Assembly (NCBI GenBank): GCA_016205905.1
Contig: JACQSP010000143.1
Coordinates: 1 to 13,644 of the forward strand
Length of the DNA stretch: 13,644 bases
Source of the DNA: Candidatus Woesearchaeota archaeon
Lineage (GTDB): Archaea; Nanobdellota; Nanobdellia; Woesearchaeales; DSVV01
Direction: 5' to 3'
In this document: positions 6,423 through 12,645 of the stretch, in pieces
How the letters are laid out: every line of letters starts with the position of its first letter
Position numbering within the stretch: position 1 is the first letter of the stretch
The notes under the pieces: model-generated
Databases searched by the model: none
The model's input: the letters and a program-made list of their open reading frames with translations, nothing else
Told to the model about the DNA's origin: nothing
Position numbers and translations under genes: made by a program

Positions 6423-7022
6423 ATGGAATATAAATATACTAAAGAAAGAATAGAATTAGAAAAAGAACTTAATACTCTCGACGAGTTTGTTCTAAGCTTT
6501 ACAGCTATTTTGAACAAACTTAATCTTAATTATGTAATTGTTTCTGGTTATGTGTCTATTCTTTTTGGAAGAAATAGAAGTTCAGAAGATGTTGACATAA
6601 TCTTGGAGAAAATAACTCTCGCTCAGTTCGAAATAATGTGGAATGAGTTAAACAAATTATTTGAATGTATTATCACTGAAAATGTAAAAGATGCGTATAA
6701 TGATTATTTAACAACAGGATGCGCAATAAGATTTTCAAAAAAAGGAGAAGCTATACCTAATATTGAAATTAAGTTCCCTAAAACTGAATTAGATATTTGG
6801 ACTTTAAATAATAAAAAAGAGATCTTGCTCAACAGAAACCATTTATTCATTTCACCATTGGAACTACAAATTCCGTTTAAGTTGTTTTTAGGAAGTGAAA
6901 AGGATATAGAAGATGCAAGATTTCTTTATAACCTATTTAAAGATAAATTAAACAAAGCTTTGTTGTTAGAATTTAACAGAAAACTTAATATAGATGAAGT
7001 GTTTAATAGATACTTAACATGA
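6423..7022 (+). CDS. Nucleotidyltransferase-fold protein, AbiEii/MNT-like (putative toxin)
   Basis: A 199-residue protein of the DNA polymerase beta-like nucleotidyltransferase superfamily. After a helical N-terminus, residues 37-61 carry the core: YVIVSGYVSILFGR followed by SSEDVDIIL. S41-G42 fits the nucleotide-binding turn and D56/D58 the metal-binding D-x-D. E115 in NIEIKF may be the third carboxylate. The C-terminal SPLELQIPFKLFLGSEKDIEDARFLYNLF (144-172) resembles the tail of AbiEii-type and related NTases, many of which are toxins that add nucleotides to tRNA or proteins. The next gene overlaps it by ATGA, the usual arrangement of a two-gene toxin-antitoxin module. It has its own promoter. 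The fold is well supported; the toxin role is inference. Confidence 0.75.
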   Translation: MEYKYTKERIELEKELNTLDEFVLSFTAILNKLNLNYVIVSGYVSILFGRNRSSEDVDIILEKITLAQFEIMWNELNKLFECIITENVKDAYNDYLTTGCAIRFSKKGEAIPNIEIKFPKTELDIWTLNNKKEILLNRNHLFISPLELQIPFKLFLGSEKDIEDARFLYNLFKDKLNKALLLEFNRKLNIDEVFNRYLT

Positions 7023-7171
7023 AATTGCCACACATTGATTTAAAAGAATTAAAACGCTTGAAAGAAGAGAATTTTAAGGAGAGATTAAAATTTATAGATT
7101 GGTATACTAACTGGCTGAAAAAGAGTTCTAATAAAACTTGGAGTTCTCAACAAAAGAAGATTATTAACTAA
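7019..7171 (+). CDS. 50-residue partner protein of the nucleotidyltransferase (putative antitoxin or accessory)
   Basis: ATG 7019 overlaps the TGA of the nucleotidyltransferase gene (ATGA), which suggests translational coupling. The 50-residue product starts MKLPHIDLKELKRLKEENF and continues with KERLKFIDWYTNWLKKSSNK, ending in TWSSQQKKIIN. It is strongly basic and predicted helical, with no signal or membrane segment. From memory of archaeal genomes, small proteins of this type with an FIxWYxxWLKK and NKxWSxQQ pattern occur next to such nucleotidyltransferases; this needs a search. A role as antitoxin, or as an RNA-binding cofactor of the enzyme, is inference from the overlap. Confidence 0.65.
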   Translation: MKLPHIDLKELKRLKEENFKERLKFIDWYTNWLKKSSNKTWSSQQKKIIN

Positions 7172-7281
7172 AATTACTGCGTTTGCTATACGAAAATTCC
7201 TTGACTCTCAAACAAAAAATAAAGATTTTTGTATATAATGCATATTAAATGAGAAAATTTTAATTAAATTTGCAATAAACT
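7172..7281. other. AT-rich intergenic spacer
   Basis: About 110 nt, very AT-rich, with a short T run (7226-7230) that may end transcription of the nucleotidyltransferase pair and a TATA-like GTATATAAT (7231-7239). No open frame of note. Confidence 0.4.
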
Positions 7282-7543
7282 AACCCCTCCAGCCATGGCG
7301 GGCTACGACGACAGAAATTTGGAGGCTTTTTCGCGTTTTTTCAGAAGCCGAACAAATTTCTGTCGGAGAGGGCAATATAGCCAACTAACTTAATAATTAA
7401 ATATATTTTTGTTGGTTGGCTATTCAGCAGACCACAACACTAAGGATAAGATGATTGTGGTCTGCTATATTTTCGACAAATGACAATCTAGTAGCGAGGA
7501 AAAAAGTTGACCATAAGCCCTGCCATGGATGACTGGAGGGGTT
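7282..7543. ncRNA. Unidentified highly structured element (candidate ncRNA or non-autonomous mobile element)
   Basis: A long closing stem pairs 7282-7304 with 7516-7543: AACCCCTCCAG (7282-7292) with CTGGAGGGGTT (7533-7543), then CCATGG with CCATGG, then GGGCT with AGCCC, interrupted by a 4-nt bulge (7529-7532) and a single bulged T (7521). It encloses three hairpins: 7309-7365 (13 bp of CGACAGAAATTTG paired with its complement, plus an inner GGCTT/AAGCC), 7378-7422 (12 bp with one G-U) and 7426-7466 (12 bp perfect). About 50 unpaired bases follow (7467-7515). The stems are too regular to be chance in this AT-rich region. It does not match RNase P (which is next door), SRP RNA, tRNA or 5S rRNA as I know them. 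The coding strand is undetermined because both flanks have TATA-like sequence. The terminal inverted repeats also allow a MITE-like element, but no target duplication is visible. Confidence 0.6.
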
Positions 7544-7558
7544 TCAAGAAGTCATATG

Positions 7559-7576
7559 TTTAATATTAATATTAAA
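7559..7576. repeat. Perfect 18-bp AT palindrome
   Basis: TTTAATATTAATATTAAA is perfectly self-complementary and lies just outside the structured element. It could serve as a TATA region for a minus-strand transcript starting near 7543, or be a by-product of AT richness. Confidence 0.4.
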
Positions 7577-7640
7577 AATTAATACTATAAAGAAAAAGTT
7601 ATAATTCTCATAATTCATAAAAATAAGATTATAATTAATA

Positions 7641-7647
7641 AAAAAAA
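7641..7647 (-). terminator. Oligo-T terminator of the RNase P RNA gene
   Basis: On the minus strand the 3' strand of the P1 stem (ending at 7648) is followed directly by seven to eight T. This is the expected archaeal terminator and fixes the RNA 3' end near 7648. Confidence 0.65.
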
Positions 7648-8241
7648 GGTTGTAGAGGGACTGTAAGCTGCCTTCTGTTCACCAATGTTGACGAACAACA
7701 AACTGATGCCTTGACATTCTACTAAGCGTACACAAAGGTACTTGCATCAGCCAGGGCTCACCGTTTCATCCATTCCTTGGAAGACGTCAATGGGTTAATT
7801 CATCATAATGATTGCTCACTTTTGATGAACTTTGAGTTTCCTCAAATGCTCATTCTCTTCGCAGAGAACTTCGCCATATCATTCCATTTCCATGGTGGTC
7901 TCGTTTCTGAGTGGTTGCCATTCATTTCTGAATCTCATTGTTATTCTTTGCATAAAACAGTATAAGGTAAGAGGTTTGAGGTAAGAGGAGTTAATGGTAG
8001 GAAGTAAAAGGTAGGAGGTAAGATGTACGAACATCGTAGTTGTTCCATCTTACCTTATACCTTTTACTTTTAACCTTTAATCCTCTTACTTTTTACCTCC
8101 TACCTTTTACATTTATAAAAAAGTACACAATGAGTGGCGCTTTCAGCTTTCGCCTCGATGGGCAGACTTTCCTCAGCAATAAGCTGCTCAAACAAAAGCC
8201 TAAGCAGTCTATTTCCGGTTGTCAAGCATCCCCCTACAATC
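7648..8241 (-). ncRNA. rnpB: RNase P RNA, archaeal type, with a large inserted hairpin
   Basis: Catalytic RNA of RNase P, which removes 5' leaders from pre-tRNA. On the minus strand CR-I reads GCTGAGGAAAGTCTGCC (8161-8177) and CR-V reads ACAGAAGGCAGCTTACAG (7661-7678). AAGUCUGCC pairs with GGCAGCUU to form helix P4, including the universally conserved bulged U. CR-II/III (CAGAAACGA, 7901-7909) and CR-IV (GGATGAAACGGTGA, 7758-7771) lie in the right order between them. P1 pairs GATTGTAGGGGGA (8241-8229) with TCCCTCTACAACC (7660-7648), with one mismatch and one G-U. CUGAUGC/GCAUCAG (7744-7750 with 7703-7709) forms a P15/P16-like stem. A P8-like hairpin, GGCG...CGCC, follows CR-I, and AUUCA-GAAA-UGAAU is a P9-like hairpin with a GNRA loop. 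Between these two an extra stem (CUCAUUGU/ACAAUGAG) carries an inserted heptad-repeat hairpin (7960-8110). The total of about 594 nt is well above usual archaeal length, and about 440 nt without the insert. Open frames here are spurious. Confidence 0.92.
7960..8110. repeat. Heptad-repeat inverted repeat inserted in rnpB
   Basis: Two 66-nt arms (7960-8025 and 8045-8110) are inverted copies with about 12 mismatches and one single-base indel, separated by a 19-nt loop (8026-8044). Each arm is made of degenerate 7-nt units close to GTAAGAG (GTAAGAG, GTTTGAG, GTAAGAG, GTAGGAA, GTAAAAG, GTAGGAG, GTAAGAT), with one 9-nt unit. In the RNA it forms an extended helix between P8 and P9. Its design matches the hairpin at 13445-13559 although the unit sequence differs. 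Confidence 0.88.
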
Positions 8242-8261
8242 AGCTATTGGTTAATCCTTTG

Positions 8262-8269
8262 TTTATAAA
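8262..8269 (-). promoter_or_regulatory. TATA box of the RNase P RNA gene
   Basis: TTTATAAA, centred near 8266, lies 25-26 nt upstream of 8241, exactly where the P1 stem begins. This sets the transcription start at about 8240 and agrees with the structure-based 5' end. Confidence 0.7.
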
Positions 8270-8300
8270 TGTTTTGGAAATTTAAGATATTTTGACTATA

Positions 8301-8318
8301 TTATAGTAGTTACTATAA
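8301..8318. promoter_or_regulatory. 8-bp inverted repeat, candidate operator
   Basis: TTATAGTA-GT-TACTATAA has perfect 8-bp arms with a 2-bp centre. It ends five bases upstream of the TATA box of the radical SAM operon (8323) and lies about 30 bp upstream of the divergent rnpB TATA box. A dimeric regulator bound here would sit at the upstream edge of the basal promoter. Confidence 0.45.
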
Positions 8319-8322
8319 GAAT

Positions 8323-8332
8323 GTTTAAAAAT
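8323..8332 (+). promoter_or_regulatory. TATA box of the radical SAM operon (leaderless)
   Basis: GTTTAAAAAT, centred near 8328, is about 27-28 nt upstream of ATG 8356, predicting a leaderless mRNA. There is no Shine-Dalgarno sequence before the ATG. Confidence 0.55.
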
Positions 8333-8355
8333 AGATAACTGTTCCAATATAAAGT

Positions 8356-9861
8356 ATGGCTAGCTCTATAGACAAAGTAGTATTGATAAATATCTCTTCT
8401 GGTAGTGAAGGGATTATAAATCCGGGTGATAGTTATCTTTCTTTTAAGTTCATCGAGGAAGGATTAAGAGCAGTTGGATTCCATAATCTCGTTAAATTTC
8501 CTTCAAAGCCACTAAGTTTATTTGAGATGTTTTATGGTAATGGAAATAGATTGATGGAAGAATTACACAACAGTCTTAGGGATGATTGGAATATCATGTT
8601 TGGCCTACCTGTGATGACAGAAACATATTGGGCTGCTGAAGTTATTTCCGGGATGATCAGAAGAGATTTCCCTTTCTCAACAATTGTTGCTGGGGGCAAC
8701 CATATTGAACGAGAAAATATATTTGACAGAGACGGAATTAGGTGTTTCGATGCTGTTGATATTGCACTGCTTCCACAACAAGATAGGCAGTTGAATGTTA
8801 AAAAAAAGAGACCATTTGCAAATTTCGCTGTCACCGGCCATATGCAGCCATTTATTGAGCTTGTCATGAATGATGGGCGATTCAACAAAGGCATAGAAGG
8901 GCTTTACACATTAAAAGAGGGGCAAGTTGTTGGTGCTGGCAAAGGAAAATTGCCTAAACTAAATCATGTTCCAATAAGTTATATAGATCAAAAAATAAGT
9001 GGAACAGGAGAGAAATTAAGATTTATTTTTGCTCAGCTTAGGAGCAGCTGCCCTAATTCCTGCAAATATTGTGCAACAACCAAAGGCATAAGTTTCCCTG
9101 TTGACATGGCTGTTGAAGGATTAGAAAGAGTATTGAAAGGCATACCCGTTACAATAATTAATTTGACGGACCCAAATCCAATGGCTAAAAACTCTGTTGA
9201 CTATTATTTAGAATTGCTTGATAAGTTGCGAGGGAAAGGAATAAAACCGTATGTTCAATGTTATCTGGATCCTTCATTATTGGTTGACGAGAAATACTTT
9301 AAAGAATTGATTAATATATTTAAAGACTATTTATTTATTAGTTACTTTATAGGCATGGATTGCGTAAATCAAGAAGTAGCTGGCATGATGGGCAGAAATT
9401 TACAGGGAAGATTTAGGACACAGCAAGAATTTGATGCTGAGCAGGAAGCTGTAAAACGGTTCATCAGCGAGCTTAAATCATTTAATCTATTAGGAGGGAG
9501 ACATTTTTCACAGGAGATGATATTATCATATATTGTAACTCCGTTCGACAGTTACGATACAACTTTGAGGACAATAAATCAGGCAGAACAGTTCAGAGCA
9601 AGAAGCAATGGGTATGTCAAAGTAGATGCAAGGATTGGAACGTTAATGCCTTATCCAGGGACAGCATTGAGAAAAGAGTATGCTCATCATATAAAAGATC
9701 CTGAAGATTTCAATACACACAATGATCAGAGAAACCCTTGGAGCTTAGATATGGGGCCACAGGCAAAGTTTCTTGAATATGGTGGCTTATTTTCAAGGAG
9801 AGATTATAAGCTTATGCGAGAATATCTTAATGAAGCATACAAAAAGAAATCTGTACAATGA
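8356..9861 (+). CDS. Radical SAM enzyme, COG1032-like, first gene of a two-gene operon
   Basis: A 501-residue radical SAM protein. Residues 1 to about 150 look like the N-terminal Rossmann-like domain of B12-binding-type radical SAM proteins (NPGDSYLSFKFIEEGLRAVGF, then STIVAGGNHIE at 108-118), but I see no D-x-H-x2-G cobalamin signature. The radical SAM core follows: the 4Fe-4S motif is C232-x3-C236-x2-C239 in SSCPNSCKYCATTKG. Later core strands include TIINLTDPNPMAKNS (266-280), YVQCYLDPSLL (299-309), FIGMDCVNQEVAGMMGR (331-347) and RIGTLMPYPGTALRKEY (426-442). The family cleaves S-adenosylmethionine to start radical chemistry; the substrate is unknown. The last codons overlap the next gene by ATGA, so the two enzymes are probably made together and may act in sequence or as a complex. 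The start is supported by a leaderless promoter. Confidence 0.82.
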   Translation: MASSIDKVVLINISSGSEGIINPGDSYLSFKFIEEGLRAVGFHNLVKFPSKPLSLFEMFYGNGNRLMEELHNSLRDDWNIMFGLPVMTETYWAAEVISGMIRRDFPFSTIVAGGNHIERENIFDRDGIRCFDAVDIALLPQQDRQLNVKKKRPFANFAVTGHMQPFIELVMNDGRFNKGIEGLYTLKEGQVVGAGKGKLPKLNHVPISYIDQKISGTGEKLRFIFAQLRSSCPNSCKYCATTKGISFPVDMAVEGLERVLKGIPVTIINLTDPNPMAKNSVDYYLELLDKLRGKGIKPYVQCYLDPSLLVDEKYFKELINIFKDYLFISYFIGMDCVNQEVAGMMGRNLQGRFRTQQEFDAEQEAVKRFISELKSFNLLGGRHFSQEMILSYIVTPFDSYDTTLRTINQAEQFRARSNGYVKVDARIGTLMPYPGTALRKEYAHHIKDPEDFNTHNDQRNPWSLDMGPQAKFLEYGGLFSRRDYKLMREYLNEAYKKKSVQ

Positions 9862-12488
9862 AGATCGATAAATCCACAATCAATGATGCCTGTTCAGAGC
9901 TGCTTGGAGCAGCATACCAGCTTGCTGCTCAGGATGAATTAAGGAATGCATTTGTAGTTATAAGAGGCTCAAGAGAGTATAAAGAAAAGCTAGCTCAGGC
10001 TTCTCATATAAAGAACAGGCAAGATTATAATGCGTTTTTGGCAGGATTATCAAATACAGACGAGCTTGCTAGAACAGCTGTGGAGTATTTTGCTGATGAG
10101 TGGAACACAAAGATAATACCTCGTCTAGAAATGGTTGAGAAAAGAAAACAGCTTGGCTTGGAGAATGCAGAGCCTAACTATAATACTTGTTTACAAGAGA
10201 TTGAAATATGGGCGCAGTTGATGTTAGGCTTTGATATCACTGCACACCGAAAATATCCAAAAAAAGAATTAGATACGCATAAAGAATTTGAAAAATATAA
10301 AAAGCATGTTAAACAGCGGGTTGCAAAAAGGCTTGAAAAGATCGCTTCTGAACATTTGGAAAGCAGAGCAGATGGCAAAAGAATAATCTCTGGTGATATT
10401 GTAACCCTAAAACAGATTAGGGGGTTGGAAGCGTTTGTCAGGGACGAGAATGATGTGTTTTCTATTGAAGGAAAAACAGTGCCGCTTAAATTCGGGGAAC
10501 CATCTTCCCTAGCTGAATTCTTGTATGAAATAGAGTTTTACGACAATAAGCGCAAAGGTTTTGTCAAAGGTGCATTATTAAAGGTATTAGCCGACAAAGA
10601 ACCCCTTAACAAAGGCCTTGTTACTGTTAATGCACATTTTGAAGATATCGAAGGAGTTGTGTCAAATGCATATAAAGAAATGGTTACGCAGATCGGCGCA
10701 GAATCAGCGGCTGCAATAATGATTGATGAAATCATTGCTAAATGCTTGGAAAAAGAGAAAGAAGGCATAAAAGGATGGTATAAAATGCCTTATGATTATC
10801 ATGTGAATAGTTTTGCGTATAAACATAAACTTACATCGGAACAGCTTGATGCAATTAGAGAAGGAAAGCCAACAAACTATAAGTTCCCTGCCTTTAGGAG
10901 AGTAACTGTCCTAAAACATATGTTCAGCTTATTAGCACATCTTGCATCAAGATCTATAGGTTATAAGCTTCATCAGAATCTTAAACAGCCAGAATATGTT
11001 GTTGATGTTGTCGACGAGAGATATTTCAAAAGATATATTTCAAAGATAATAAGAGAAACAGCCCGAAATATGGCCGAATCAACTGAATATTTAAGAGAAG
11101 ATGAATCTTCAGGAAAAGAGGAATATTCAGAAAAAGAGGAATCTTTAGAAGAAGATAATGTTTCTAAAGCATATGCTTTAGTAAAAACACAGTTAAGTAT
11201 TGCTGCGCAGGTTCTTACCAGAGAGAACAAGCAGGTAACTTGGCTATACCAAAATCAATTCAAGGATTACCGCTCACCAATGTTGCCGCACACCTCTGCT
11301 AGGATTACAGATTCCACAAAAATAATAGGCGGAAAAATTATCGGAGACTTTTCCATTGACCGTGCTGTCATGTATCTTGATACCTCAATCTACCAAGAAG
11401 ACCCATTTTCTCCGCCGTCAGAAAACCGCATGAAATCTATAAAGCTGTCAGTTAGCGACGGATGCAAATACGGCAGATGCACATATTGTACTGCATACAA
11501 GCATCAAAAAAGTATAGGGGTAAAAAGATTCAATGCCAAATCTCCAAAGGAATTTGAAGAGCACTGCCTTTCTGTAAGGGAAATGCTTCCTGAATTTGGT
11601 ATCGGCCTTGTCGACAGATTATTTTTGGGGAGCGGGGATATATTTGGTTTCCCAACTTCACAGATTTTGGAATATATTAATATTGCAAGAAAAGTATTTG
11701 AAGGATATGAATTTGTAGGGGATTCATCCAGAGAATGCATTTCAGAAGGTGTTTCAAAGCCAAAATTATATAATCCAATTCATATAAAACAGATATCCGG
11801 ATTTGCAAGAACCAACAGCATAGCAAACAAATCTGTTGAAGAGCTTAGAGAAATCATAGGGTGCGGATTAAACACGATTTTTTTGGGCATTGAAACTGGA
11901 AGTGACAAAGTATTGCAATATGTCATGAAAAGCAGCTCATATCACAATATGGAAATTGCTGCTGAGAAGCTGCTGCGGACAGATATGAATGTCTCTGTGA
12001 TGATAATGCCTGGCATAGGAGGATTGAAGTATTATGAAGATCACGTTGTTAAGACTGCAGATATCCTCAATAAAATTGTTCCGCATTATATCGCATTCTT
12101 GGCAATAAACCCTAATCCTGCATCTGCATATGCTCCAAAAATGGAAGAAGAGGTTTCACGAGGAGAAAATATGCCTCTCACAGATGAGATGATTGTAGAA
12201 CAGATATATGACATCATGAGAATGTTAAATCCTGAAAGATGGGTAAAATATGGAAGAACGTGTGTAATATCTGCTCCGCTTAAGCCAGCAGACAAAGTTG
12301 CAAAAAACCCATTAGGTCTAGCGTTTAAAATTAATTCAGAAGAAGAGAGAATGAATTATCAGACTGCATTAGCAAATACGTTTCACGGATTTTTTCACAT
12401 ATCTCTGGATTTTATGCCTTCTGCACTTATACCTAATGGAGAATTCAACCGAGACAGCAGTATAAGAGGCATGGCATATAAAATTTAA
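9858..12488 (+). CDS. Large radical SAM enzyme with a ~480-residue unrecognised N-terminal region
   Basis: An 876-residue protein whose ATG overlaps the stop of the preceding radical SAM gene (ATGA), implying translational coupling. Residues 1 to about 470 are mostly helical and charged, and I cannot assign them to a family; they contain no Cys cluster or membrane segment. An acidic, low-complexity linker (about 412-435, rich in Glu and Ser) splits off a further helical part. The catalytic half runs from about 480: the cluster motif is C536-x4-C541-x2-C544 (DGCKYGRCTYCTAYKH), a spacing known from COG1032-type proteins. FLGSGDIFGFP (589-599) follows, then ISGFARTNS (646-654) and IFLGIETGSDKVLQYVMK (674-691), typical of HemN/Elp3-like radical SAM cores, and VMIMPGIGGL (714-723). 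The C-terminal part (about 795-876) may be substrate-binding. The reaction is unknown. Its size and novel N-terminus make it the most distinctive protein here. Confidence 0.82.
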   Translation: MKIDKSTINDACSELLGAAYQLAAQDELRNAFVVIRGSREYKEKLAQASHIKNRQDYNAFLAGLSNTDELARTAVEYFADEWNTKIIPRLEMVEKRKQLGLENAEPNYNTCLQEIEIWAQLMLGFDITAHRKYPKKELDTHKEFEKYKKHVKQRVAKRLEKIASEHLESRADGKRIISGDIVTLKQIRGLEAFVRDENDVFSIEGKTVPLKFGEPSSLAEFLYEIEFYDNKRKGFVKGALLKVLADKEPLNKGLVTVNAHFEDIEGVVSNAYKEMVTQIGAESAAAIMIDEIIAKCLEKEKEGIKGWYKMPYDYHVNSFAYKHKLTSEQLDAIREGKPTNYKFPAFRRVTVLKHMFSLLAHLASRSIGYKLHQNLKQPEYVVDVVDERYFKRYISKIIRETARNMAESTEYLREDESSGKEEYSEKEESLEEDNVSKAYALVKTQLSIAAQVLTRENKQVTWLYQNQFKDYRSPMLPHTSARITDSTKIIGGKIIGDFSIDRAVMYLDTSIYQEDPFSPPSENRMKSIKLSVSDGCKYGRCTYCTAYKHQKSIGVKRFNAKSPKEFEEHCLSVREMLPEFGIGLVDRLFLGSGDIFGFPTSQILEYINIARKVFEGYEFVGDSSRECISEGVSKPKLYNPIHIKQISGFARTNSIANKSVEELREIIGCGLNTIFLGIETGSDKVLQYVMKSSSYHNMEIAAEKLLRTDMNVSVMIMPGIGGLKYYEDHVVKTADILNKIVPHYIAFLAINPNPASAYAPKMEEEVSRGENMPLTDEMIVEQIYDIMRMLNPERWVKYGRTCVISAPLKPADKVAKNPLGLAFKINSEEERMNYQTALANTFHGFFHISLDFMPSALIPNGEFNRDSSIRGMAYKI

Positions 12489-12542
12489 TAACAATAATTT
12501 AATAACAATAATTTAATACCAATAATTTAATAACAATAATCT
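12487..12542. repeat. Four 14-bp tandem repeats after the radical SAM operon
   Basis: Four head-to-tail copies of AATAACAATAATTT (12487-12500, 12501-12514, 12515-12528, 12529-12542); the first two are identical, the third has one change and the fourth one. They begin inside the stop codon of the 876-residue gene. This is possibly a slippage-generated minisatellite; no T-run terminator is seen. Confidence 0.88.
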
Positions 12543-12589
12543 AATCGTGTATAAGTTATCATAAAATAAAATTCAAAAAACATAAAATA

Positions 12590-12599
12590 TTTAAAATAC
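12590..12599 (+). promoter_or_regulatory. TATA box and ribosome binding site of the membrane protein gene
   Basis: TTTAAAATAC, centred near 12595, predicts a transcript from about 12621 with a 25-nt leader. That leader holds GGGGTG (12635-12640), five bases before ATG 12646, a good archaeal Shine-Dalgarno sequence. The gene is thus transcribed separately from the radical SAM operon. Confidence 0.5.
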
Positions 12600-12645
12600 A
12601 AAAGAGTTTCTTGGATATAATAAATAACAGAAGTGGGGTGTTAAG

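Noticed and set aside
7282..7304. Insertion sequence with terminal inverted repeats 7282-7304 / 7516-7543
   Set aside because: No transposase is encoded between the repeats and no target-site duplication is visible, so an IS is not supported; a non-autonomous element is kept only as an alternative.
7282..7543. Circularly permuted RNase P RNA (GACGACAGAA near 7306-7315 and GAGGAAA near 7496-7502 resemble CR-V and CR-I in reversed order)
   Set aside because: The GACAGAAATTTG segment is fully paired in a local hairpin, no P4 can form between the two motifs, and an intact rnpB with all conserved regions lies immediately downstream.
7282..7543. SRP (7S) RNA
   Set aside because: A terminal stem and similar length fit loosely, but the helix 8 signature (GGAAGGGAGCA-like with GNAR loop) and Alu-domain UGUAAC-type motifs are not visible on either strand.
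7960..8110. CRISPR array
   Set aside because: The 7-nt units are contiguous without spacers and are arranged as an inverted repeat; no cas genes are present.
7777..8285. Open frames of 62 and 81 codons (7777-7965 and 8040-8285, plus strand)
   Set aside because: They lie antisense to the RNase P RNA and across its inserted hairpin; no TATA box or ribosome binding site supports them, and their composition follows the RNA structure.
8532..8894. 120-codon minus-strand frame within the first radical SAM gene
   Set aside because: It is a shadow of the conserved plus-strand coding sequence with no promoter or family features.
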